Shown here: positions 51,960 through 60,422 of the stretch, piece after piece | Position numbering within the stretch: the stretch's first letter is position 1 | How the letters are laid out: the number at the start of each line of letters is the position of its first letter | Assembly (NCBI RefSeq): GCF_036021035.1 | Contig: NZ_CP107930.1 | Span: 1,488,001 to 1,552,000 of the forward strand | DNA from: Kineococcus sp. NBC_00420 | GTDB taxonomy: Bacteria > Actinomycetota > Actinomycetes > Actinomycetales > Kineococcaceae | Direction of reading: 5' to 3' | DNA: 64,000 nucleotides | The notes under the pieces: model-generated | Database searches by the model: none | Told to the model about the DNA's origin: nothing | What the model saw: only the letters and a program-made list of their open reading frames with translations | Program-made: the position numbers and the translations under genes

Positions 51960-53540
51960 ATGACGGACCAGACGCCCCGGCAGAGTCAGTCGCAGAACCC
52001 TCGCCGCCCCCTCTCGGGCAGCTCCCGGGCCGCCGCGCCCCGTGCGCGCGACGCGGTCCCCCTCGCCCCCGACGCGTCGATCGACGTGACGCTGGTCCTG
52101 CGCCGGCGGGCACCGCTGCCCGCGGAGGTCGTGAACACCCCGCGGGTCCTCTCCCGCGACGAACTCCGGGCCGGGTTCGGGGCGGACCCCGCCGACGTCG
52201 CGACGGTGCGCTCGGTCGTCGAGGACGCGGGGCTGCGCGTGGACGCCGTCGACGAGGCCGGGCGGCGGGTGTCGGTGAGCGGTCCGGTCACCGCCGTCAC
52301 GGCCCTCTTCGACGTCGACCTGCACGAGGTGGTCTCGCAAAACCTTGCGGGAGAGGACGTCCGCCACCGGCAGCGGGAGGGTTCGGTCAGTCTGCCGGAG
52401 GGGCTGGACGGGATCGTGACCGCGGTGCTCGGCCTCGACGACCGGCCGCAGGCGCGGGCCCAGTTCCGCGTGGCCCGGGCCGAGGCCGTGACGAGCAGCT
52501 TCACCCCGCTCCGCCTGGCCGAGGTCTACGAGTTCCCCACCGACTCCGACGGTTCGGGGACGGAGGTCGCGATCCTCGAGCTGGGCGGTGGGTTCCGCCC
52601 GGAGGACCTCGACACCTACTTCCGGGGCCTGGGCCTCGCGACACCCGCGATCCGTGCCATCGGTGTCGACGGAGGGTCGAACTCCCCCGGCGCGGCCGAC
52701 GGCGCCGACGGCGAGGTCACGCTGGACATCGAGGTCGTCGGGGCGATGGCTCCCGGCGCCGGGCTGGCCGTCTACTTCGCCCCGAACACCGACCGCGGGT
52801 TCCTCGACGCCCTCTCCACGGCGGTGCACGCCGACCCCACCCCGGCCGCGGTCAGCATCAGCTGGGGCGGCTCCGAGGACTCCTGGACCGAGCAGGCCCG
52901 GGCTGCCTTCGACGACGTCCTCGCCGACGCGGCGGCCCTCGGGGTGACGGTGACGGCCGCCGCCGGCGACAACGGCAGCGGCGACGGGGTCGACGACGGC
53001 GCCCCGCACGCGGACTTCCCGGCTTCGAGCCCGCACGCGCTGGCCTGCGGGGGAACGAGTCTGCGCGTCGGCGCGGACGGTGCCGTCGAGCGCGAGGTCG
53101 TGTGGAACGGGCGCGGCGCCACGGGTGGCGGGGTCAGCGCGGCCTTCGGACTGCCCGACTGGCAACGGGACGCCGGGGTGCTCGACCGGGTCGGCGGCGG
53201 GGCCGGGCGGGGGGTTCCCGACGTCGCGGCCGTGGCCGATCCCGAGACGGGCTACGAGGTCCTCGTCGCCGGCCGGCGCCAGGTCATCGGCGGGACCAGC
53301 GCCGTGGCCCCGTTGTGGGCGGCGCTGGTCGCGCGGATCGTCCAGGCCCGCGGCTCGGGACTCGGTCTGCTGCAACCCCTGGTGTACGCGGGGGCCAGGG
53401 CCGGGAACAGCCCCGAAGGGTTCCGCGACATCACCGTCGGGGACAACGGCGACTACTCCGCCGGTCCCGGGTGGGACGCCTGCACCGGGCTCGGGGTACC
53501 CGTCGGGACGACGCTGGCCCGGCGCCTGACGAGCGCCTGA
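51960..53540 (+). CDS. Sedolisin-family (S53) serine-carboxyl peptidase
   Basis: The 526-residue protein has an N-terminal activation (pro-kumamolisin) domain (DVTLVLRRRAPLP, VVEDAGLRVDAVDEAGRRVSVSG) and an S53 catalytic domain: Glu and Asp in GEVTLDIEVVGAMAP (about 250), oxyanion Asp in AAGDNGSGDGVDDG, and Ser in GGTSAVAPLWA (about 445). The C-terminal FRDITVGDNGDYSAGPGWD is the calcium site. Activity at acidic pH is usual for the family. No classical signal peptide is visible at the ATG 51960 start. Confidence 0.9.
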   Translation: MTDQTPRQSQSQNPRRPLSGSSRAAAPRARDAVPLAPDASIDVTLVLRRRAPLPAEVVNTPRVLSRDELRAGFGADPADVATVRSVVEDAGLRVDAVDEAGRRVSVSGPVTAVTALFDVDLHEVVSQNLAGEDVRHRQREGSVSLPEGLDGIVTAVLGLDDRPQARAQFRVARAEAVTSSFTPLRLAEVYEFPTDSDGSGTEVAILELGGGFRPEDLDTYFRGLGLATPAIRAIGVDGGSNSPGAADGADGEVTLDIEVVGAMAPGAGLAVYFAPNTDRGFLDALSTAVHADPTPAAVSISWGGSEDSWTEQARAAFDDVLADAAALGVTVTAAAGDNGSGDGVDDGAPHADFPASSPHALACGGTSLRVGADGAVEREVVWNGRGATGGGVSAAFGLPDWQRDAGVLDRVGGGAGRGVPDVAAVADPETGYEVLVAGRRQVIGGTSAVAPLWAALVARIVQARGSGLGLLQPLVYAGARAGNSPEGFRDITVGDNGDYSAGPGWDACTGLGVPVGTTLARRLTSA

Positions 53541-53545
53541 ACGTG

Positions 53546-53591
53546 CGCGGGGCGAGGACGCGACCGGCTCGGGTCGCGTCCTCGCCCCGCG
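53546..53591. terminator. Strong bidirectional terminator hairpin
   Basis: Two 20-bp perfectly complementary arms (53546-53565 and 53572-53591) flank a 6-base loop between the convergent peptidase and flavoprotein genes. Confidence 0.85.
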
Positions 53592-53606
53592 GACGTGGCT
53601 CGGTCC

Positions 53607-55271
53607 TCAGTCGACGATGGCGCCCGGGTTGAGGTTGCGGCCGGGGTCGACTCCCGTGAACAGCGCACCGATGATCTCGGCCCCCGCCGGCGACACGTCC
53701 TCGTTCACCCAGCGCTTGTGCTCACGCCCGACGGCGTGGTGGTGAGAGAGGGTTCCGCCGTTGTCCATGAAGGCCTGCTGGATGGCGCCCTTGACGGCGT
53801 CGTAGGCCTCCAGACCATCGCGGTCCGTCGGCGGCTGGAAGGCGAACGTGAAGTACTGGCACGCCCCGGAGTGGTAGCTGTGGGAGAGGTGGCAGAACAC
53901 GAAGCCGTTGATGCCGACCTCGGCGAAGGCCTTGTTCGCCGCCGCGACCACGTTGTCGTGCAACGTGTTCAGCGTCGTCCACGACGAGGAGGTCTCGGAC
54001 ACGTCGCCGTAGGCGCCGCGGTCGAGGATGAAGTCGCGGATGTAGGGGGTGTCGAACTTCTTCTGGTCGTAGAGGCTCCCCGGACCCGAGCCGACCCCGA
54101 AGCCGCCGTGCTTCTTGACGATGTCGCCGACGAGGGCCTTGTTGCGGCGCACCGACAGGGCCGACCCCTCGAACCCGATGAACGACAGGCACATCTGCTC
54201 GAGGTCGATGCCCTTGCGCTTGCTCGCGTAGAGCTGGACGCCCTTGTTGAGCAGCTGCCCGAGCGCACTGCCCTTCTTGGAGGTGGCCAGGGTGAACTGG
54301 GTCTCGTTCGCGTCCGAGACCCGGGTGATGCTGGGCGTCGCGTCGGAGGCGGCGATGTCGTGCATCGCCTTCAGACCGCTGGCGTAGTCGGGGAAGAAGT
54401 AGGCCTGGATGACCCGTTCCTCGGCGATCCGGTGCACCTGCACGGTCGCCTCGGTGATGATCCCGAGGCGACCCTCGCTGCCGAGGATCATCTCCCGCAC
54501 CGACGGCCCGACGGACTGCACCGGCACCTCGGAGGTCGCGACGATCCCCTTGGGGGTCACGGCCCGCACGGCCCGGGTGATGTCCGCGATGTCGCCGAAG
54601 CGGTCGGACTGCATGCCGGAGGACCGGGTGGCGATCCAGCCGCCGAGGGTGGAGTGCTTGAAGCTGTCCGGGAAGTGCCCGATCGTCCAGCCGCGGGCGT
54701 TGAGCTGCGCCTCCAGGTCCGGGCCGAGGGCACCGGCCTGGATGCGCGCGGTCTGGGACGTCTCGTCGAGGGAGAGCACCGAGCGCATGCGGCCCATGTC
54801 CAGGGAGAGCACCGGACGCGTCTCCTCGCGCGGGGCCTCCAGCGAACCCACGATGTTGGAGCCGCCACCGAAGGGGATGAGGACGGCGTCGGCGTCCAGG
54901 GCGATCCGCAGGGCGGTCTCCACCTCGGCCTCGGTGCCGGGGTAGAGGATCAGGTCGGGCACGCGGCCGAAGTCCCCGCGACGGATGCGGACGAGGTCGC
55001 GCATGGACTTGCCGTAGCAGTGCACGACGCGGTCCATGTCGTCGTCGTGGACGTGCTCGGCACCGAGCGCCTCGACGAAGGAGTCGCGCAGCTCCTGCGG
55101 GGCACGGGATCCGGGGACGTCCAGCTCGGACAGCTCCGGGACCTGCGCGGGCGGAGCGTTGAAGTCGATGCCCGAGACGCGCTTCACGAACGGCGCCAGG
55201 TTCGGCTTGTCCTCGTGGTGGAAGGCCACGCCCTCCTGGCCCCAACCCCACCACTTCATGTGCTCGACCAC
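53607..55271 (-). CDS. FAD-linked oxidase, alkyl-DHAP synthase (AGPS)-like
   Basis: The 554-residue protein has a VAO/PCMH FAD domain (PGTEAEVETALRIALDADAVLIPFGGGSNIVG, then GWIATRSSGMQSDRFGDI) and a C-terminal cap with SHHHAVGREHKRWV, the His-rich stretch typical of alkyldihydroxyacetonephosphate synthases. It may form an ether lipid bond or oxidise a 2-hydroxy acid; the two groups are hard to tell apart by eye. GTG 55271 has GGGGAG 6 bp upstream; ATG 55259 is also in frame. It follows the dehydroquinase gene by 47 bp on the same strand. Confidence 0.8.
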   Translation of the reverse strand: MVEHMKWWGWGQEGVAFHHEDKPNLAPFVKRVSGIDFNAPPAQVPELSELDVPGSRAPQELRDSFVEALGAEHVHDDDMDRVVHCYGKSMRDLVRIRRGDFGRVPDLILYPGTEAEVETALRIALDADAVLIPFGGGSNIVGSLEAPREETRPVLSLDMGRMRSVLSLDETSQTARIQAGALGPDLEAQLNARGWTIGHFPDSFKHSTLGGWIATRSSGMQSDRFGDIADITRAVRAVTPKGIVATSEVPVQSVGPSVREMILGSEGRLGIITEATVQVHRIAEERVIQAYFFPDYASGLKAMHDIAASDATPSITRVSDANETQFTLATSKKGSALGQLLNKGVQLYASKRKGIDLEQMCLSFIGFEGSALSVRRNKALVGDIVKKHGGFGVGSGPGSLYDQKKFDTPYIRDFILDRGAYGDVSETSSSWTTLNTLHDNVVAAANKAFAEVGINGFVFCHLSHSYHSGACQYFTFAFQPPTDRDGLEAYDAVKGAIQQAFMDNGGTLSHHHAVGREHKRWVNEDVSPAGAEIIGALFTGVDPGRNLNPGAIVD

Positions 55272-55318
55272 GACGACTCTCCCCAACTGTCCACACGGCA
55301 CCTCGGTCGCGGGCGAGC

Positions 55319-55759
55319 CTACGCGCCACCTCCGACACGCGTGGCCAGGAACCGCAGCGCCAGCTCGTAGCCCTGCGTCCCGAGTCCCGCGATCACACCC
55401 GTCGCGATCGGCGTGATGTGGGAGTGGCGCCGGAAGTCCTCGCGCGCGTGCACGTTGGAGATGTGCAGCTCCACCAGTCCGCCCGACAGCTCCGCGCAGG
55501 CGTCGCGCAGGGCCACCGAGGTGTGCGTCCACGCGGCCGGGTTCAGCACGACCGGGAGGCGGGCGTCGGCGGCGTCGTGGATCCAGGCGAGCATCTCGTG
55601 CTCGGCGTCGGTCTGGCGCAGTTCGACCTCCACCCCGAGCTCGGCGGCCAGGCGCTGCAGCCGGGCGTCGACGTCGGCCAGGGTCGTCGTCCCGTACACC
55701 TCCGGCTGGCGCTTGCCGAGCCGGCCGAGGTTGGGACCGTTGAGCACGAGGATCTTCAC
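55319..55759 (-). CDS. aroQ: Type II 3-dehydroquinate dehydratase
   Basis: The 146-residue protein has [20 protein letters not shown] (with the catalytic Tyr), [34 protein letters not shown] (second catalytic His) and the [19 protein letters not shown]-terminus. It dehydrates 3-dehydroquinate in the shikimate pathway as a dodecamer. The start is GTG 55759. The neighbour downstream is the AGPS-like gene. Confidence 0.93.
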   Translation of the reverse strand: MKILVLNGPNLGRLGKRQPEVYGTTTLADVDARLQRLAAELGVEVELRQTDAEHEMLAWIHDAADARLPVVLNPAAWTHTSVALRDACAELSGGLVELHISNVHAREDFRRHSHITPIATGVIAGLGTQGYELALRFLATRVGGGA

Positions 55760-55809
55760 CCGGTGGACGGTAGCGACCCCGTGTCGGAGCCGGGTGCCAC
55801 GCTCGGCGG

Positions 55810-56397
55810 GTGAGCGCGCAGACCTCCGGACCGTTCCGGTGCTTCGGTGACGGTGATCCCCTCTACTCCGCCTACCACGACGAGGAGTGGGGTCGTCCCG
55901 TCCACGGCGACCGGGAGCTCTACGAACGCATCAGTCTCGAGGCGTTCCAGTCCGGGCTCAGCTGGATCACCGTCCTGCGTCGCCGCGACACCTTCCGGAC
56001 GGCCTTCGCCGGGTTCGACCCCGAGGTGGTCGCGGCCTACGGCGAGGACGACGTCGCCCGGCTCCTGGCCGACCCGGGGATCATCCGCAACCGGCTCAAG
56101 GTCGAGGCCACGATCGCCAACGCCCGGACGCTGCTCGCGCTCGCCGAGCGGGGCCGGAGCCTCTCCGACCTCGTGTGGTCCTCCGCCCCGCGACCGCGTC
56201 CGGAGGCTCCGCGCAGCCCCGGCGACGTCCCGGCCCTCACCGCGGAGTCGAGCGCCCTGTCGAAGGCGCTGAAGGCGGAGGGTTTCCGCTTCGTGGGCCC
56301 CACGACGGCCTACGCCACGATGCAGGCCTGTGGGATCGTGAACGACCACCTGGCGCAGTGCCCGGCCCGGAACGAGATCGAGGCGGATCGACGATGA
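55810..56397 (+). CDS. tag: DNA-3-methyladenine glycosylase I
   Basis: The 195-residue protein has [19 protein letters not shown] (Cys and His zinc ligands), [41 protein letters not shown], and a late [20 protein letters not shown] with the remaining zinc ligands. It removes alkylated adenine during base-excision repair. Its stop overlaps the next ATG by 4 bp. Confidence 0.92.
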   Translation: MSAQTSGPFRCFGDGDPLYSAYHDEEWGRPVHGDRELYERISLEAFQSGLSWITVLRRRDTFRTAFAGFDPEVVAAYGEDDVARLLADPGIIRNRLKVEATIANARTLLALAERGRSLSDLVWSSAPRPRPEAPRSPGDVPALTAESSALSKALKAEGFRFVGPTTAYATMQACGIVNDHLAQCPARNEIEADRR

Positions 56398-56858
56398 GCA
56401 GCACGACCCCCTGCCTGTGGTTCGACCACGACGGCCTCGCGGCCGCGCAGCTCTACGTCTCGCTCTTCGCGGGCTCGACGATCACGTCGACCTCGCCCGG
56501 TGGTCCCGACGGGGCGCCGCTGACGGTGTCCTTCGACCTGGACGGCCGGCCCTACACGATCATCAACGGCGGACCGCTCTACCCGCAGTCCGAAGCGTTC
56601 TCGATCCAGGTCGCCTGCGCCGACCAGGCGGAGGTCGACCGCTACTGGGACGGGCTGGTTGCCGACGGCGGCACGGAGGGCCAGTGCGGCTGGCTGAAGG
56701 ACCCCTGGGGAGTCTCCTGGCAGATCGTCCCGAACCGGCTGTACGAGCTGCTGGGCGATCCCGACCCCGGACGCGCGGCTCGGGCCACGACGGCCATGAT
56801 GGGCATGAAGCGCCTCGTCGTCGCCGAGCTGGAGTCAGCGGCCGACGCACCCGCGTGA
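56394..56858 (+). CDS. VOC family protein (PhnB/3-demethylubiquinone-type)
   Basis: The 154-residue protein starts TTPCLWFDHDGLAAAQLYVSLF and includes GAPLTVSFDLDGRPYTIINGG and CGWLKDPWGVSWQIVP, the pattern of PhnB-like vicinal-oxygen-chelate proteins. ATG 56394 overlaps the glycosylase stop (ATGA), so the two are co-translated. The function is unknown. Confidence 0.85.
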   Translation: MSSTTPCLWFDHDGLAAAQLYVSLFAGSTITSTSPGGPDGAPLTVSFDLDGRPYTIINGGPLYPQSEAFSIQVACADQAEVDRYWDGLVADGGTEGQCGWLKDPWGVSWQIVPNRLYELLGDPDPGRAARATTAMMGMKRLVVAELESAADAPA

Positions 56859-56939
56859 ACGCTCCCGACCCTGTGGGTGGGACACTGGGACCCTGAGCGG
56901 GAATCTGTCCCGGCGAGTCCAAGAACAAGAGGTGTTCAC

Positions 56940-58322
56940 ATGGTCGATCGACAGCGAGTCGTCATCGTCGGGGGTGGCTTCACCGGCCTGTACGCCGGCA
57001 AGAAGCTCGAGAAGCTCCTTCCGGCCTCCACGGCAGAGCTGGTGATCGTCAGCCCGACTGACCACCTCAGCTACTCGCCCCTGCTGCCGGACGTGACCGC
57101 GTCCGTCATCGAACCGCGTCACATCGCGGTGTCCCTGCGCCAGGTCCTCCCCCGTCACAAGCTGGTCATCGGCCACGCCACCTCGGTGGACCCCGAGGCC
57201 AAGACGGTCACCATCTCCCGCTCCGAGCGCGGCGTCGTCACCGACGACACCCAGGTGCTGTCCTACGACAAGCTGCTGCTCGCCCCCGGTTCCGTGACCC
57301 GCCGGTTCCCGATCCCCGGCGTCTCCGAGAGCGCCCGCGGGGTCAAGACGATCAGCGAGGCCGCGTTCGTGCGCGACCACCTGCTCTCCCAGCTCGACGC
57401 GGCCGACTCGCTGCCCGACGACCCCCGCTTCGACGCCGAGCGCGCCGAGCGCATGACCGTCGTCGCCGTCGGTGCCGGCTACACCGGTACCGAGATCGTG
57501 GCCCAGACCCACCGCTGGCTCTCCCGCGTCGCCGACCGCTGGTCGAGCATCGACGTGCGCGACGTCCGCTGGTTGCTCATCGACGTCGCCCCCGCCGTGC
57601 TGCCCGAGCTCGGGCCGCGTCTGGGCCAGTACGCGCTGTCCGCCCTCAAGGGTCGTGGCATCGACGTGCGCCTCGGGGTCTCCGTGGCCTCCGTCGAGGG
57701 CAACGTCATCAACCTCACCGACGGGACCCCGGTCCCCTCGCGCACCCTCATCTGGGGCGCGGGCATCATGGCCAGCCCCCTCATGGGCACCATGGGTCTC
57801 CCGCTGGACCGTGGCCGCCTCATCGTCGACGCCAAGATGAAGGTCGCCGACGCCGAAGACGTCTGGGCCGCCGGCGACGCCGCCGCTGTTCCCGACCTCG
57901 CCAAGCCGAAGCCGGCCGACGGCCCGCAGCCGATCACCCCGCCCACCGCGCAGCACGCGCAGCGCCAAGGCACCGCGGTCGGCAAGAACATCGCCGCCAG
58001 CTTCGGCATCGGCCAGGCCGCCGACTACGTCCACAAGGACCTCGGTCTGGTGGCCGACCTCGGTGGCGGCACCGCCGTCGCCAAGCCGCTGGGCATCGAG
58101 ATGACCGGCCTGCCGGCCAAGATCGTCGCCCGTGGGTACCACCTCTACGCCCTCCCCGCGATGAGCAACCGCATCCGCGTGCTCACCGACTGGGCGCTGC
58201 ACCTCGTCCTGCCGCCGCAGGCCGTGGCGCTGAACCAGACCCGTCCGGAGGACGCGCTCATCACCCCGGCGCAGAACACGGACATCTACCCCAAGGCCGC
58301 CGAGAAGCCCAAGGTCGGCTGA
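56940..58322 (+). CDS. ndh: Type II NADH dehydrogenase
   Basis: The 460-residue flavoprotein has two nucleotide folds: FAD (RVVIVGGGFTGLYAGKKLEK) and NADH (MTVVAVGAGYTGTEIVAQ), with LIWGAGIMASP and WAAGDAAAVPD near the C-terminal FAD contact, then a membrane-anchoring C-terminus. It passes electrons from NADH to quinone without proton pumping. ATG 56940 has AGAGGTG 5 bp upstream. Confidence 0.9.
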   Translation: MVDRQRVVIVGGGFTGLYAGKKLEKLLPASTAELVIVSPTDHLSYSPLLPDVTASVIEPRHIAVSLRQVLPRHKLVIGHATSVDPEAKTVTISRSERGVVTDDTQVLSYDKLLLAPGSVTRRFPIPGVSESARGVKTISEAAFVRDHLLSQLDAADSLPDDPRFDAERAERMTVVAVGAGYTGTEIVAQTHRWLSRVADRWSSIDVRDVRWLLIDVAPAVLPELGPRLGQYALSALKGRGIDVRLGVSVASVEGNVINLTDGTPVPSRTLIWGAGIMASPLMGTMGLPLDRGRLIVDAKMKVADAEDVWAAGDAAAVPDLAKPKPADGPQPITPPTAQHAQRQGTAVGKNIAASFGIGQAADYVHKDLGLVADLGGGTAVAKPLGIEMTGLPAKIVARGYHLYALPAMSNRIRVLTDWALHLVLPPQAVALNQTRPEDALITPAQNTDIYPKAAEKPKVG

Positions 58323-58333
58323 CCACTGCTGTC

Positions 58334-58846
58334 GTGATCAGCGAGGAGGCGGTGGCCCACGTCGCCGCCTCCCTGCGGATCAGCACGAACCGAGCCCGTC
58401 GGCTGGCGCACACCGCGCTGCCGGCGGGTTTCGTGCATTCGGTGTCGGCGACCTCCGAGGCTCTGCTCGTCGAGGGCCCGACCGACGTGGCGGTGTTCGC
58501 CGCGCTGGTGGACGTCCCGGTGCTCGCCGTCGGCGGGAAGAACGTCCTGCCGCTGGCCGTGGCCGTGGCCCGCGCCCACGGGTGCGAACCGCGCGTCGTG
58601 CTCGACGCCGACGCCCACCACTACCGGGCTCAACGCGGCAGCGAACGGTTGCTCGACCTGCTCGCCGGGACCGTCGTCCACGTGCTCCCCGTCGACCTCG
58701 AGGCGGCGCTGCGCGACTGGCCCTCGTTCCTGGCCGCCCTGCACCGCACCGGGTCGGGACTGGGAGCGAAGGATCCGGCGGCCTACGCCGCCGCGGTCGG
58801 GGAGGCTGGACACGATGACCTGCCGGCGGCGCTCGTCCTAGGCTGA
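58334..58846 (+). CDS. Stand-alone TOPRIM-domain protein (OLD-nuclease-like)
   Basis: The 170-residue protein has TOPRIM acids: E47 in LLVEGPTDVAVF and D91-x-D93 in VVLDADAHH. The context resembles the TOPRIM half of OLD-family nucleases but no ATPase domain is attached or adjacent. It may be a nuclease or nucleotidyl-processing enzyme. It starts 11 bp after ndh, so it may be in that operon; the link is unexplained. Confidence 0.65.
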   Translation: MISEEAVAHVAASLRISTNRARRLAHTALPAGFVHSVSATSEALLVEGPTDVAVFAALVDVPVLAVGGKNVLPLAVAVARAHGCEPRVVLDADAHHYRAQRGSERLLDLLAGTVVHVLPVDLEAALRDWPSFLAALHRTGSGLGAKDPAAYAAAVGEAGHDDLPAALVLG

Positions 58847-58851
58847 GGGCC

Positions 58852-59229
58852 ATGGCCTGCCACCTGAGCGAACTCGTCCTGGAGTGCCACGACCCGGCGA
58901 AGCTGTCGGAGTTCTGGTGCGCCGTCCTCGGCTACGTCGAACTCGACGTCGACGTCGACGCCATCGAGATCGGCCCGGCGAGCGGTTTCGGGGGGCCGGC
59001 CCCGACGATCGTCCTGTCCCCCACGACCGAGCCGCGGACCGCGAAGTCGCGCCTGCACTTCGACGTCAACGCCACCGACCGCGACCAGGCCGAGGAACTG
59101 CAGCGCCTGCTCTCGCTCGGCGCCCGCCCCGCCGACGTCGGCCAGGACGGCACCGAGGGTTGGCACGTCCTGCAGGACCCCGAGGGCAACGAGTTCTGCC
59201 TGCTGCGGACGCGGTTGGACCAGCCGTGA
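58852..59229 (+). CDS. VOC family (glyoxalase-like) protein
   Basis: The 125-residue protein has ELVLECHDPAKLSEFWCAVLGY at the start and LQDPEGNEFCLLR at the end, the two halves of a glyoxalase-type fold. It is a small metal-dependent or metal-free VOC protein of unknown substrate. ATG 58852 is 5 bp after the TOPRIM gene stop. Confidence 0.85.
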   Translation: MACHLSELVLECHDPAKLSEFWCAVLGYVELDVDVDAIEIGPASGFGGPAPTIVLSPTTEPRTAKSRLHFDVNATDRDQAEELQRLLSLGARPADVGQDGTEGWHVLQDPEGNEFCLLRTRLDQP

Positions 59230-59264
59230 CCGGGCCCCGACACTTGCGAGGTGCCGGGGCCCGG
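59230..59264. terminator. Bidirectional terminator hairpin
   Basis: CCGGGCCCCG (59230-59239) pairs with CGGGGCCCGG (59255-59264), with CAC/GTG pairing closing the loop. It lies between the convergent VOC and LGFP-protein genes. Confidence 0.85.
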
Positions 59265-59274
59265 CGTCAGCAGT

Positions 59275-60366
59275 TCACAGACCGGTCGAGTTGACCCCGT
59301 AGACGGCCTGATCGTGGGTGAACCCCTCGTACTCGAGCTGATCGATCAAGCCCTGCCGGGAGAAGGAGCTGAACTGCAGGTAGGAGGCGGCCTTCTTCTT
59401 GGCCTGGTCGTACCAGTCCACGGTGACGTGGTCCACGCCGTAGGTGGCATCGGCGGTCGAGAAGCCCTCGTACTCCAGCTGCCCGATCAACCCGGAGCGG
59501 GAGAACGAGGTGAAGTCGAGGTAGGACTTGGCCTTCTTGACGGCATTCTGCTGGGAAACCGTGGGCGGCGCTTCCACCACCGGGCGCGCGATGGACTGGT
59601 TGACCAGCGCTCCCCGCGCGGCGCTCCACTCGATGTAGCCGCCCTGGAAGTTCGTCCGCTTCCCACCGGCGATGTCGAACTCGCTTGACGTGGGGTAGCC
59701 GAGCTTCCCCCCTTCGGAACCGGTGCTGCGGTAAGCGTCCAGGATGGACCCCTGGAGCGCCTGTGCTCCCGTCGAGGGCGACCAGTAGAAGGTGCCACCT
59801 TGGAAGTTCTGGAAGACGCCGCCGGCGCGGATGGGGACTTCCTGCGAGACCGGGTAGCCGAAGACGCCGTTCTCGTAACCCCGAGCCCCGTAGAGGGCCC
59901 GGAAGGAACCCGAGACGCTGTGCGCCCCTGCGCCGGGAGACCAGTACAACGTCCCGCCCTGGTAGTTCTGGAACACCCCACCAGCTCGGATCAGCACCTC
60001 CTGCGAGGTCGGGTACCCGAGGAAACCGTTCTCGTAGCCCTGGCCACCGTAGAAGCGGAAGAAGTCGCCGGACACCGAGTGCGGGCCCGTCGACGGCGAC
60101 CAGTAGAGGGTCCCGCCCTGGAAGTTCTGGAACACTCCGCCGTTCTTGATCGGCACCTCACCCGACGTGGGCTGCCCGAGGAAGCCGGACTGGCCACCCT
60201 GGCTGGACCAGAGTTCAGCGAACGAACCCGTCACAGGGATGTCCATCGCTGCCGAGGAGATGGCGGTAGCTTGCGGGAATTCAACGGCGTTCGCCGGAGC
60301 GGACACAGCGACGGTCAGTGCCACAGCAGCACCGACGACAGCGGCAGCGCCGCACAGAGATCTCAT
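59275..60366 (-). CDS. Secreted LGFP-repeat protein with two C-terminal Ltp-like motifs
   Basis: The 363-residue protein has a signal peptide (LCGAAAVVGAAVALTVAVSAPANA). Four or more LGFP-type repeats follow (GFLGQPTSGEVPI, GFLGYPTSQEVLI, GVFGYPVSQEVPI and KLGYPTSSEFDI, each ending FQGG-YWSP), a cell-wall-associated module in actinobacteria. The C-terminus has two related 40-residue units (AKSYLDFTSFSRSGLIGQLEYEGF and AASYLQFSSFSRQGLIDQLEYEGF), similar to the host-surface Ltp motif (PF07553-like). It is likely a cell-envelope protein. ATG 60366 is chosen because it starts the signal peptide. GC content and codon use are lower than the neighbours. Confidence 0.85.
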   Translation of the reverse strand: MRSLCGAAAVVGAAVALTVAVSAPANAVEFPQATAISSAAMDIPVTGSFAELWSSQGGQSGFLGQPTSGEVPIKNGGVFQNFQGGTLYWSPSTGPHSVSGDFFRFYGGQGYENGFLGYPTSQEVLIRAGGVFQNYQGGTLYWSPGAGAHSVSGSFRALYGARGYENGVFGYPVSQEVPIRAGGVFQNFQGGTFYWSPSTGAQALQGSILDAYRSTGSEGGKLGYPTSSEFDIAGGKRTNFQGGYIEWSAARGALVNQSIARPVVEAPPTVSQQNAVKKAKSYLDFTSFSRSGLIGQLEYEGFSTADATYGVDHVTVDWYDQAKKKAASYLQFSSFSRQGLIDQLEYEGFTHDQAVYGVNSTGL

Positions 60367-60422
60367 ACCGGATGCTAACGCGCAACTCGCGTTTCGGGGA
60401 TGAGAACGACAAACGCAAACTC

